Assembly (NCBI RefSeq): GCF_021347895.1
Contig: NC_067130.1
Location: 27,859,817-27,923,816, forward strand
Direction of reading: 5' to 3'
Length of the DNA: 64,000 nt
DNA from: Acanthochromis polyacanthus
Lineage: Eukaryota; Chordata; Actinopteri; Pomacentridae
Part shown: piece after piece, positions 24,173 through 35,500 of the stretch
Position numbering within the stretch: the first letter of the stretch is position 1
Layout: each line of letters starts with the position of its first letter
Notes under the pieces: generated by a model
What the model was told of the DNA's origin: nothing
What the model saw: only the letters and a program-made list of their open reading frames with translations
Database searches by the model: none
Translations under genes and position numbers: made by a program

Positions 24173-26980
24173 GAATGTTACAAACAATGACATGCTGAAT
24201 TCATAGTAATGACAGTAACAGCTAGGCACATAGCCTCCAAAACATGGAACCAAAGCCTCAAAGGGGATTTCAACAATCATTGAGTTTGTCCTACTGTTAA
24301 AAAAAAATATTCCATGAAAACAGCCAAAGGAACAGCAAACACGACTACAACGACAACCAAGCATCACTTCTATGTTAGCACAAGCAACCGTCAAGCTAGC
24401 AGCGAGCTACTTACTGTGTTGAAGTGAAGCTTGTCATTGGTGTCCGAGTTGATGATAAATCCAACTTTTTGGAGACTTGGTAATAGCAGAAAACTGGGGA
24501 TTTTGTCGTGAAGTTGTGTTTTAAGACCGTTCGCAGAATAGTTTGCTGACGAAATGCTACATTAGCCACAACAAAGAGTTTAAGCTAGCTAAGCTAACTC
24601 AGTTATTTTTTAAAGTGTTATCGTTCACTTCTATCCTCGTAAAACTGGGGAAATAAGCTGGCAGGGCGTTGACAGTTGAAATAGGTAAAGGTGCGTTGGA
24701 ATTATAAACGAGCAAGCTCACAGAATCATGTGACAGGAGCTAAGCTGAATAAAACTGTTAGCTTAGCTGTTAGCTTGAAGCAGGTAAACCTGTAGGCCTG
24801 CAGGGCCACAGGCCTTTTCATAGTATGTAACAAACAATTACAATATTTATCATTTATCATCAAGATAGTTTTGATTTATGTGCTTTTGTCAACTGCCAAC
24901 ATTATAGTGAATTCAATTTAGTGTGTTTTGATAACAGCAAAAAGAAACATTAAGAAATTAAATAGCAGTGTGTCTTTCTAAAAGTAGCTGCACAGATTAT
25001 TCATTAAAGTGACTGCGACCAATTAGGAACACTTCATTTATTTATTCAAGGTGGTTTTCAGTGTTAAATTCCACAACCACGATATGCTATATGTTTAGTT
25101 CACGTGTGATACTGTGAGTTTCGTAACCAGAGTACTGTATGTGAAGTGGCTGATTAAATTTGCAGTAGTCATTTCTGCTAAATGGCATCTAAAAGTAGCC
25201 TTCAGGGTTCAGGGGTTGGTTGATACGATCCCATGTTTGCTGGGCGTATCAAATAGAGCTTTGCCACAAACCTAATTGTGTTTTCATTCTAGTGTCATTT
25301 CTGACCAGTGATGGCTGTTTTTCCTGGGCTTCAGTCTGTTATAAATGTTCACAGCGTGTCCCATTATTCCTGCACTGAAGCCTTCCCTGTGATCCTGACA
25401 TCCCATCACCTTGACCTTTTACAGGAGACTGAACATCCCTGAGGGGAGCTAAATAAAAGGCCACTGCTGTGTTTCCCACTGATGTGATATCAGTGTTTTT
25501 TTTCATCGAGAGGGGGGCATTTGCTGTTGCTTTCCTGCAGTATGAAGCCCAATACATCTCAGAGCATCACCTGTGAGAGGCTGTCAGAATGCATAAAGGG
25601 GGAAGGGAGACTTCCTCGTCCCGTTCTCACCCCAAGGACGGCATGGGGGTCGGCGTCAGAGGAGCACTGCTAGGGAGCAACACCTGTCAGGTGAGGCTCT
25701 CTCAGTTGACGGCACAGAAGGAGCTCCAACTCGACTGCTAATCTCTGACGTGGCAACCTGCCGGGTTCTGCCAGCCTCCAGAGATGGAGCACCAGGAGCC
25801 CCGAGTGCCGAGGCTTTTCCTGGGCTGCAGTCCTGCTAATGTCTCCCCGAACAGAGCGAACCACGCTGATATGCTCTAAATACATTTCATTATCATCATC
25901 ATGATTATATCACTAATTGTGTGTACTCGGTAATGTGCTGCAGCAGCCCCCTCCTGGGAGGTGTCTGAGAGACTGAATGATTAAAACATGTATGATGAAC
26001 CATGCATCAAAACGTCCCTGCGGGCTTCCTCACAAGATACATGTAAGCGGCTCCACTGACACTCGAAGCCGGCAAGCAGCAGAGGATGAGGTCTGCTGAG
26101 GGTTGAAAGGCTGAGGAGGAACCTGCAGGCAATAACAAGACAGCAGGTGGATATTAGAGATGCAGGGGATTGACCTGAGCCGACCCCATCCATATCCATA
26201 AACCCTCACTACACAACCTATATACCTTCAGACATGACTCCAGCGCAGCCTAAATAATTCCACAATGAGTGAAGAAGAGGCTGAGGATCAAATCTTGGCT
26301 GGGCTTCTTCGGCCTGCGTGGGGGAATGTTTCCATCTTTATGTGCGGTTGACAGGAGAGGATAAAGTTTTTGTGACAGCATTTGATGAATGTTTAATCCA
26401 ACATTCATACAATCCCGGTCTGGGATTGGGTCCCCAGTCAAAACCCACCAAAGACACACAGCAGGTGTGTAAAATATTCATTCACTACACGCTTCATTAA
26501 GAATGAAACATACCATGGTCCCCGTTCATTTATTCATTCCGATTATCGAAACAAAAGACAGAAAAATGGGAGATTAAAACATGGTTGGCGCGCTATTCTA
26601 TATTTGTCTCGCAGATTTGTAACAATTTGTTTTGTGACAAATAACTCTGCCTGTTGAAATCCCGCTGTCGTCTTGCTGGGAGTCAGGCAGCTACAGCGAG
26701 AGGAGCTTTCATGTGAGGCCTGTAACAAATCACTGTCTGCCTGGGCTGGGACTCGGCGGCTCTGCATCCGACTGCAGCAGTTTGACCCGTGACCGGTCCA
26801 GGAGCGCACAAAGCCTGCTGCTACGTAGTCGAGTTATCAGCTGCCGACGGGACAGATTCCACATTTTTATTAATTAATGACAATTAATGATGTCTCCCGG
26901 TGACGAGTGACCGCGCTCGGACAGATGAAATGACTAATGTCTGGCCTGTCAGCGTTTGGACTCATTCTTTTCTGTTTTTT
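24173..26980. other. Gene-free interval; GC-richer block at 25330-26240
   Basis: 24173-25300 is AT-rich with GCTAGCTTAGCTGTTAGCTT-like simple stretches. 25330-26240 and 26590-26950 are unique GC-moderate blocks with closely paired homeodomain-type sites TTAATTAATGACAATTAATG at 26870-26889. No coding potential was supported. Confidence 0.35.
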
Positions 26981-26984
26981 TTTA

Positions 26985-27102
26985 TTTTTTTGTCATTGTG
27001 CTGTTCCAACACACTCCTACCCCTTTTTGAATGAATGTGTCACACACATGACAAAATTTCCCCACGGAGATCATTAAACATTCATCTAATCTAATCTAAT
27101 TA
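26985..27102 (-). repeat. Interspersed fish repeat tail
   Basis: Read inverted, it ends ATGATCTCCGTGGGGAAATT upstream of an ATTAG-type simple tail (ATCTAATCTAATCTAAT on the + strand at 27083-27099). The phrase GATCCCCGTGGGGAAATT is common in teleost interspersed repeats. The family is not assigned. Confidence 0.35.
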
Positions 27103-27105
27103 AAA

Positions 27106-27942
27106 TATGGATGTGCAAGTCCTGACACGCTGTCCAAGGCTGCGAGTCAAACCACGAGTCTACATAAAACAGGCAAATAAAATTAGATCTGGATCACATT
27201 TAATTAGAAATTGAAAGCTTTTGGTTTTAGAGATGACAAATATGTCAGCAAGGTTGACATGTTCAGTTACAAATGTGCTGCAGATTTGATGATAAATATC
27301 AGCAAGTATGGGTTGTACTTTCTGTATTGACCAAAAATGGAACAATCACCTTTTACATGTAAATAAGACGACAGTTTTAGACCATTTAATCCTTCTTTGT
27401 TGTTCGATAAACAAGCTTAGGGTGTTTGGCGGTTGTTATCTTGATGTTGACCTGTGATTTGCATGAGCTAATTAGACATTCGATAAGTTTTGATTGAAAA
27501 GATACACAAAAAATGACATATTTTTGGCAGCTGTGTCTTCTTTAAATGAATGTACAGTCAATTATATGCAATAATAATATGGAATTTATCAGTTATTTGC
27601 AGCGTTTTTGGTTTATACCTGCTTATGAATGTTCTTTTTAGTCAAATATCTCCTTACAGTCTGCTAGCCCTGTAAATGGAAAACAAAGAAAAAGTTTAGA
27701 GACTTGATCATACAGCATTATTCCAGCACATTTGAGCTTGTGCACGTTCATGCTGGTGCACAGAGTGAAGGTAAATCTGTCGCATGCTAACTATCTAAAT
27801 ATGTGAAATATCGCAATCTCTGTCCAGAGCTGCAGACGCCATCTTTAAAATGAAATCTGGTTGTGAAATCAAAGATTATGATGCTATTGTGCAGTGCAAC
27901 CCATCCAAAATAGTCAGATAAAACATTATTTTTAGCCATAAT
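27106..27942. other. AT-rich gene-free interval
   Basis: Nothing recognisable beyond AT-rich unique sequence. Confidence 0.35.
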
Positions 27943-29085
27943 CAGCTGTGGAAGAAGTATTCAGGTATTTTACTTAAGTAAAAGTACCAATACAGCAATG
28001 GAAAACAGTTTGCATGTTCAGTTTTTGAACCTTCTGGTGTTTCTTTGTTTCTTGTTTTAGTTTACGCCATGCTTTTGTTGCCTTTTGGATTTTTGGTTCA
28101 TTTTTGCCAACTCCCTGTGCTTTTGTTCTTCTATCCACCCATTCTCTATACACCACTTTATCCTCATTAGGGTCGCGGGGGGTGCTGGAGCCTATCCCAG
28201 CTGACTCGAGTGAAGGCAGGGGACACCCTGGACAGGTTGTCAGTCTGTCACAGGGCTACATATACAGACAAACAATCACACTCTCATTCACACCTACAGG
28301 CAATTTAGTGTAACCAATTAACCTCAGCATATTTTTGGACTGTGGGAGGAAGCCGGAGTACCCGGAGAAAACCCACGCATACACAGATAGAGCTTTTGTT
28401 CTTGCCAGATTTTTTTAAATAAAGTTTGCTTTTTGTTCCTTTAGTACCTGTCGTTAATGTCTTCATTTGGGTCCTTAATTCATCTATCGCTGACAAACAG
28501 TACATGAGTGTTAGCAGCAAAATGTTGTTTAAGTAGTTCTGCCACTATAACTGACACAGAATTAATTAACAAGGACATCATTAGTTTATTAATAAGGAAG
28601 CATCAGTGTGTCACCAGCATGTTACTGTTACTGTGCTGTTAGCTAGAAACACAGTTTTATATTCAGGGACACCAGATAAATCTGAGGACTCCTCATATGA
28701 TTAATGACAGAAGAAGGAAGAAAAAACAAAGTTCTGATACACAAATCGGTCTTCAGTGTTTTGCTAAGATATTGGTTGATTTCAGCATTTACTGAAATGG
28801 AACTATGTGTGAAGTTTAGAGAGAGAGAAAAAATCACTATTTTGTGAAGCCAAAAAGTCTAGAAACCGCACTGATGTATTCTTTAGTAATGTGCTGTTTT
28901 GTAAAGGCTTTTTTAATTATTCATTGTGTAAAATGTTCATCTTAAAAGTAACTAAAGCTGTCAAATGAGAGAAGAAAGTAACATATTTTCCTCTGAAATG
29001 TAGTGAAGTGGAAATACAAGTACATCAAATTTGTAGTCTTCAATACATTACTTGAGTTAATGTATTTAGTTACTTTTCTCCACTG
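27943..29085 (+). mobile_element. hAT-like non-autonomous element with nested LINE fragment
   Basis: The left end CAGCTGTGGAAGAAGTATTC with TTTACTTAAGTAAAAGTACC, and the right end TACTTGAGTTAATGTATTTA running into TTACTTTTCTCCACTG, match the layout of a common teleost hAT repeat with CAGTGGTGGAA..TTCCACCACTG termini. Diverged ends and no clear 8-bp duplication imply age. The middle contains a later LINE 3' fragment (28131-28391). No transposase frame is present. Confidence 0.6.
28131..28391 (-). mobile_element. LINE 3'-end fragment (GGAT-tail fish repeat)
   Basis: Contains GGGTCGCGGGGGGTGCTGGA, CTATCCCAGCTGACTC, GACACCCTGGACAGG and GTACCCGGAGAAAACCCACG, hallmark blocks of a ubiquitous teleost repeat that forms the 3' end of a LINE family. 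It is inserted in minus orientation, with the degenerate GGGTGGATAG tail at the left. Direct repeats GCTTTTGTTCTT at 28119-28130 and 28392-28403 mark the target duplication. A second fragment of the same family is at 63463-63589. Confidence 0.8.
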
Positions 29086-30612
29086 CCTTCAGCCTGTTTG
29101 TGACCTTGTGGATTACCTTGGAATCTGAAATCCCTCTGTGAAAATGTTAATATTATACAAGTCAGAGACAATTTTGTGCATCTGCAGCTTAATAGCGTCA
29201 GCGAAGGACTTTTTGCAGAGATTAAGTGTAGCTTGGTAACTGAAAGCTCTGTGTATAAGTTTAATGAAATGTATTGATCTGGTATGAAACTAACAGCTTG
29301 TGGCTTCCACCTAATAACTGGTATTTACTTTGCTGCAGGAATCCACCTCCCTTAAGTCCCTTTTAGTCTCTTTTCCAGCAGTTAAATCAAAATCTTTCAA
29401 TTGAAAAGAAAATATCGTTGCTACTCACACTGGTGAAAAGATTCAGGATTTATAATAAATCACCATGACAAAGTATGAAAGGCAATTTGATGATTATTGG
29501 AGAACATTTTGCCATTATTTTTTATATTTAGATTATATCTTCTTTTATTTTATCTATTTTTTTTAAATCTAGCCTTCACTGTAAAAAAACATTGTTTTTA
29601 CTAGGCTTTAACAATAACATATTTTTTTAGCCATTTACTGTTATTTCACACACTAGTAAAATTATAGAAAAATATTCTTTTACATGTTAACCGTAAAATA
29701 CTGTAAATAATGACCAAAACTGACAATCAGTATTTTTTATAAATGTTAGTTTGTTCTTTTACATATGACTGTAAAATGACAATATTTATTGCATTTAAAT
29801 CAACCAAAAATTATATGTATTTTGTTTTGTACTTTTGTTTTATTGTATATCAAAAATAAAAATGGCATTTTTTTCTTTACTTTAATTATTACGATTATCA
29901 TCGCTTTTTTTAAAAAACAGATTTCCATGGTTTGCCTAATTACAGATACAGTTTTGTAAAGTCACAGAAATTTGTTGTAGGATCCACCAGCCATTATTAC
30001 ACAGTGGAACAGGACAAGAACAAATTTAACACCTTCACAGCCGCAGTGGAGACGAGGCTTGCTTTGATCAGTAGAGCTGAGACACCAAAGACACTTTCCA
30101 CATCTGGCCCGAAGATGCAAGGTATCAAATCAGCATGAGAGCAGGAGACCAGGCGTTACAGGATTTCCCCACACAGACCCCCACTCACTATCAGGACCAA
30201 ATGGCCACCAGTACGCATTCTCACTGATTCCTGAGCCATTGAAGGGGGAGCTCAGAACCTACATGACAACTTCAAAGACATTCCACATTGACAAGGAACT
30301 CTGAACTCCAATCAGAACCAACAAAGACAATCATCTCACAATTCTGAACTAAACTCATTTTAAATATACCCATTTCATAGAACAAATGGACTTTCCAATA
30401 ACTTCATGGTCAATCTATATCTTGCCTTGTCTTTAATCCTGAGTTTTATTTGTATTATTATCAATGTCAAAATTTTAACATGTCTGCTAATCACATATGA
30501 TCATGTTTGGTATCATTTTAATCAGCTATCTATCAGTAATACATCTAGGTAAACCATGTTCAACAAATTTCAATATTTTGGAGAGCTATAGAAATTACCT
30601 GAAAATGTAACT
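29086..30612. other. AT-rich gene-free interval
   Basis: Recurrent CTGTAAAA/TTTTACAT motifs between 29575 and 29780 suggest decayed transposon sequence, but no paired ends were established. A 68-codon frame at 29932-30138 matches no family I know. Confidence 0.35.
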
Positions 30613-30719
30613 CTGTGACGGACATCTGGACATCAACCCTCCCTGACGGAGGATGTACCCCAATGAGTTAATGATATGCAAAGGCCCACTTTAAAAGACC
30701 ACATCTGAAACTACCACTT

Positions 30720-30862
30720 GGAGTCCTTTTTCACCACGTCGAGTCTGTTTTACCATTTAGGAGTCTCTTTTCACCACCTCAGAGTCCATCAGGAGCCTGT
30801 TTTACCATTTTGGAGTCCTTTCACCATCACAGGCAAGAGTCCTTCTGCACCATCAGAATCCT
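30720..30862 (+). repeat. ~20-bp periodic GAGTCC(T)n CACCA repeats
   Basis: GAGTC/GAGCC cores recur at 30721, 30741, 30761, 30782, 30793 and 30813, each followed by a TTTTCACCA or TTTTACCATTT block. This gives a decayed tandem array with about 20-bp periodicity and alternating block types. Confidence 0.65.
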
Positions 30863-30991
30863 CTGTTTGAAGAAAGAACTTTCCTTTATCATCAGAGACT
30901 TCCAACCCAAGAGTTCTCCAGACTCCAAGGCTCCACTCTGTCCACCGTTGTTCCGACTCACATCAACCAAGGCCAACCGGACCATCCACCG

Positions 30992-31020
30992 AGGCAGCAT
31001 CATCATCATCATCATCAGCA
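30992..31020. repeat. (CAT)n microsatellite
   Basis: Short CATCATCATCAT run interrupted by CAG, inside the possible LTR-like segment. Confidence 0.85.
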
Positions 31021-32164
31021 TCATCATTATCACAGCACACAAGCACCTTTCATTCACTGGAACTTGGTGTAACTTCCTCAAATTATCTTTTCAAAGATAA
31101 TATTTACAGGCTAACAAATCAGCCTACTATCAAATTGACGGCTGCTTTCAGGTGTGGTCTAGTTATCCCTTTTCCCTCAGAACTCCATATTTCAAGTGTA
31201 ATATTAATCCCAGTGTTACATTGAAATATTGTGTTCTCTTCCTCCTTTTTCCTATCATTCACATCTCACCATCATACTTGTTTTGTGTTGTTGTTGTTCG
31301 TCTTAATGTGTGTTATTATTGTTGTTATTGTTTAGTTTAGCTTAATAAATGTACACAAATATAAGTTCAGTGTCTCAATTGTTTTGTTGTTCACATTTTG
31401 GTCCATAACTTGTATAGATTCCAGCTACCTCAATTTTATACATAACCTCTCAAGCTAAATAATTCCCCTTATAATTCCTTAAGCTCTTCTTGACAGCGCA
31501 ACAAGAAGTGTTTCATAGGCTAATTATTATATTTGTCTAATCTAAATACTTCGCTGTTCGAATATCAGGTAGACTATATAATAATTCTGTATAAAAACCT
31601 TAACCTCATTTTGAGCAAGCATTAACCCTATATTAATATTGGTGGAGAAACATTATTATAATCTTACGGCTAAAATTGGAGGAGAAAACCCTTACAGACA
31701 TATATCAAGGAATCCTACAATGTATTAATGGTATTCATTTAGAAATTGACTGTAAAAAAAAACTGTACATATAATGTGCAGATAGAAAATTTCTACTTTT
31801 ACAAATAGCACTTTTTTCTTTTACAATGTGTGACTACTTATTGTTAACAGTGCATGTATGAAAATGCATTTTTAAACTGGAATTAAATCAGACAAAAAAT
31901 ATTATAAATGTACATTTTCTTGCCATTATTTTCAGTGTTTCATGGGTAAAGTTATATTAGATATTTTTGCAGAGTTTTTGTCATTCATATATAGATTACT
32001 TTGGTATATTCACAATGTGAATAATATTAAATTTAGTTAATAACACCAATTTATTTCTCTGCTGGGGGGCATTTTGTTTTAAACGTTCTGTATAAATGAA
32101 AGAAGTGAGAATAAAAACAAAGATAAAATCAGTGACCTGTTGGTGTTTCACAGTGAGATTGCTA

Positions 32165-32230
32165 TCAGAGCAGGAAGTACCTCCTCCCGCGTCCCTGACG
32201 TCACTTCCACCACTGTGAAAATATGGCGGC
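32165..32230 (+). promoter_or_regulatory. GTF3C4 core promoter with CRE, ETS and YY1-like motifs
   Basis: Directly upstream of the start codon lie an ETS-type CAGGAAGT (32171-32178), a perfect CRE TGACGTCA (32196-32203) overlapping a reverse ETS core ACTTCC (32203-32208), and a YY1-like AATATGGCGGC (32220-32230) that includes the ATG. These are classic elements of TATA-less housekeeping promoters. The closeness to the ATG implies a very short 5' UTR. A TATAAATG at 32091 is probably incidental. Binding is inferred from motif text only. Confidence 0.6.
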
Positions 32231-32537
32231 TGCCAGTCCGTGTGATTCTTCGGGCTCGGTGCCCACAAATGTAACCATAAAGATTGAGCCAGACGCCGAG
32301 GACGGGCTGCTCTTCGGTCCGGAGGCTGTACCGTTGAAGCGGGACCCCGTGGTCCCTCTCATGGCGCCGGTCTGCGGGCTGCAGCCCCTCTCCTGGTCGC
32401 AGGACCACCGCCTGGCCGTGTGCACTTCCAGTTCCCTGTCGGTGATGGAGCTGGTGTGTGATATCCACAGCAGCAAGCCGGACCTGACGCTGCACAGGAC
32501 CTCCATCCCCGTCCCCACAGAAGCCCACCAGCTGAGG
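32223..32537 (+). CDS. gtf3c4: gtf3c4 exon 1
   Basis: Encodes residues 1-105, including an alternative N-terminus unlike the human one and the first propeller strand (CGLQPLSWSQDHRLAV..MELVCDIH). It ends CAGCTGAGG before donor GTAAGC, phase 0. Confidence 0.93.
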
Positions 32538-35500
32538 GTAAGCAACCACGTTTACTGCAAACTTAATTAAATGAATAGCCGAACCGTGTAACTCTGCTAC
32601 GTATCTTTAGCTTATGCACTGTAGCTGTTGACAGAAATTTATCTGGTAAATACGGAGACTGGCGGATTAACCTGTAGCTGGGTGCAAAGCTGAGAAGTCA
32701 CACGCTGCAGTATGTTGTTTTAGGGAATAGTACATCTTCCTCTACAGACAGCTAAGTTAGTTAGCCAAACTCCAAATGAAAGGAAAACCTGAACTCTTGA
32801 CCCCGACAGTGGAGGACATCTGGTGGCTCTGATCTGTTCTTTGGGGCATTATGCTGGCATGGCTTTGCTTTACTTGCCCCCTTAGAGGGAAGAGTCACTG
32901 CAAATCAATAGAAAAGTTGTTCTGAACTGCTCTATAATTACAAGAATTCAGTTAAGTTACTGGTGCTGTAAGTTTCTCTTGCTTTGGAGAAGCTTGTATG
33001 GATCCTGCTGCTGTCTGATGCTACAGGTATTCAATAAAGTCAGAGCAAAGAGTCCTGAACAGCTGGAAGCAACAAACTTCAGCTGCTATTAATGTCTTGT
33101 GGGACAAAAAAAGTGTTTAGTTGCTGTCAGGTTAATGAGTGCATGTCTGACAGGGGCTTTGGAGAAGAATGCACAGATACAGGAAAGCTGTTGTGTTGGC
33201 AAGTGGTGGCCCAACATCTAAGACACTTTGTAATTTTTTCCTTTAATTTTTCTCTCATCTGTATATGTAAACAATATAATTCTAGTGCAGTGTCGTCAAT
33301 TTCCGTATTTCATACTTAACCTTGTTCTCCATGATCAGCAAAGTTTTATTAAATGTTCATGAACTGTACCCAGTTTCTGTCTTCCCCAAATATAGAGAGA
33401 TGTCAGCCCGAGTTACAGAGTAATCTAGCTGATTGACAAGACATGAAAGCAAAGATGAAGAAAATTCAGCTCCACAAAAGAGCTTTAAGATATATGAAAA
33501 TACAGTTTGATTTGTGCACTTTTGTTTGGAGTAATTGATAATGCAAATAGTCTGTAGAATACATGTTTGTTTGTTTGTTTGTTTGTTTGTTTGTTTTACA
33601 AGAGTGCATTACAGAATCAAAAAAGATGTTTTCAAATTGCATGTTCTCAGCGGTACAAACCCAAAGATACAGAGCAACATAAAGAGTGTATTGTGTTGTA
33701 AAACAGGAAAAACCGGATATTCTCTCATCGGCTGACTTGAATGACGAAATAGTACAATACTATGATACACTTTGATTTTATTTTTTACTGTCATATTACT
33801 ATTATGACTCCTTTTAGCACCTCTAATCTTACACAGTGTAATTCTGTATTCAGTAATAATAAAAATATCAGTGGAGTCTTGGTGTATGAAGCTATTATGA
33901 TTTTTTTTTTAAAGTAATTGTTTCCACCATCAGAAAACAGTTGTACTGGTTTTGACTCTGGTTTGACCTTTTGGTTGATGACACTTTTTTTTTGTTGCCT
34001 GTAACCTTTTCTATTGCTGTCTTTCTTTTCTTGCTTTGTGCAGAGGTGCCTTAAGATAATTGTCATTGGAGTGGCAAGTTAGGGCCACTGAAACTGAAAA
34101 ACGCAGCTGAATTTCAGTAATTCTTTTATGTTGTACTCATGTAGAGATATATACTGTATATAGTCAGGGTCAAGAAATCTCACACTAATATACTTTGGAG
34201 TCTTATTTTGCAGTTCATATTTGACTAATGAAGTTACAGTTAGCGTTTTGGCTATTTGGGTGATTGTTGTTCAAAGCCGTCTACAAGAGAAGATGCTGCA
34301 GTTTGTTTGAGGAAGAAAAAAGTGCACTAAAGGGGCATAATAAACTGTGTAAGAAGCAGCCGTACATTAAATATATCACCCACAGTTTGTTATGATTTCA
34401 ATATTGAAAATTAAGATGATAATTTATCAAATTACAGCTACTTTTGGTACAATAAAATATGTTTTCCTTGTTATTTGACTACCCGTTGATAGGTACTTTA
34501 TTGATTAGAGATTGTGAAACACATCCATACACTGATTGTCGCTGCTGTAAATATTCTGCTGTGAAATGGAAAAATCTGCAAAATACAAAGAATGAATATG
34601 ACAGAAAACTAGTTTGACTTTAATAAATGGATTAAGCGTTTACAGTCATATAGTCTTGAGCTCAGGACTCAGCTGTGTAAAAGATGATTTAGCTGTAGGT
34701 GATTCTGTGTGACATTTCATTTGTCTGAGGTTTAGAGAACTACACAGTCTTATAGTTAGATCCTGTCCTATCCTGTGTCAGTTTTGAGGATAATTTATAA
34801 TTGTTCAGGTTTTGTACCTAAAAGCATCCACATCTGTTTCTTTGGAGATGCTTGTATCGATTCTGATGCTGCAGGAATTTAATCAAAAAGCGAAACTAAA
34901 GCTGGAAGCACCAAACTAAACTTATGCTCCTTTGTTTCCAAACTGCTCATGAGTGGCTACTCAGCCGTTATAAAGCTAATTTTGCTCTCGCTTTCTTTTG
35001 GTACTGTAGTTGCATTCACAGAAACTTGGACATTGGAGTGTCAGTGAATAAACTTCCATCCAGAGTGACCAATTAGACTTTAGGTTGCCCTTTGGAGGTG
35101 CCTCTGGTTTTGGTAGCAGAGCAAGATGTTGTAGATTTAGATGAAAATGAAACTGCTCATTATCTGCCATTCTAAAGCTGTCTGCAGTGGTGTTTGTTGT
35201 GTAAGACTCCCTTTGTGTACACTGAAAGCGCAGGATGTCAGGTACATGGTTAGACAGGCAGGTAAGCCAACAAATCAATGATTGAAAGGGGTTTTAACAA
35301 GCTAACAACTGACAAAAATAACAGATTTTTTCCTTTCATTGTCTCAGGACTTGATTAATTGATTGCTGTCTGGATTTACAGAGACTTTCAACAGACACAA
35401 CAAGAAAGGCTCCTGGAATACTTTGCATATTCTAGCTTTAAGCTACTTGTACACATGCCTTAGAAACAAAGCCAAGCTAATATCCACTTGTGTGCTATTA

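Larger units (their letters stand above)
30613..31640 (+). mobile_element. Possible LTR-like segment
   Basis: Begins TGTGACGGACATC, holds an AATAAA-type signal (CTTAATAAATG at about 31341) followed by GT/T-rich sequence, and is succeeded by TTGGTGGAGAAAC, which resembles sequence seen after LTRs of some fish Gypsy elements. No second LTR, primer-binding site or gag-pol frame was found. It could be a solo LTR or unrelated sequence; this call is tentative. Confidence 0.25.

Noticed and set aside
24104..24394. A Cys-rich minus-strand frame
   Set aside because: It overlaps the 5' truncation point of the LINE insertion and extends into unrelated flanking DNA.
29932..30138. A 68-codon frame starting MPNYRYSFVKS
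   Set aside because: No recognised domain and no splice or codon support; likely chance or a decayed transposon.
32090..32098. TATA-like TATAAATG upstream of gtf3c4
   Set aside because: About 130 bases from the ATG in AT-rich sequence, while closer CRE/ETS/YY1 motifs fit a TATA-less promoter.
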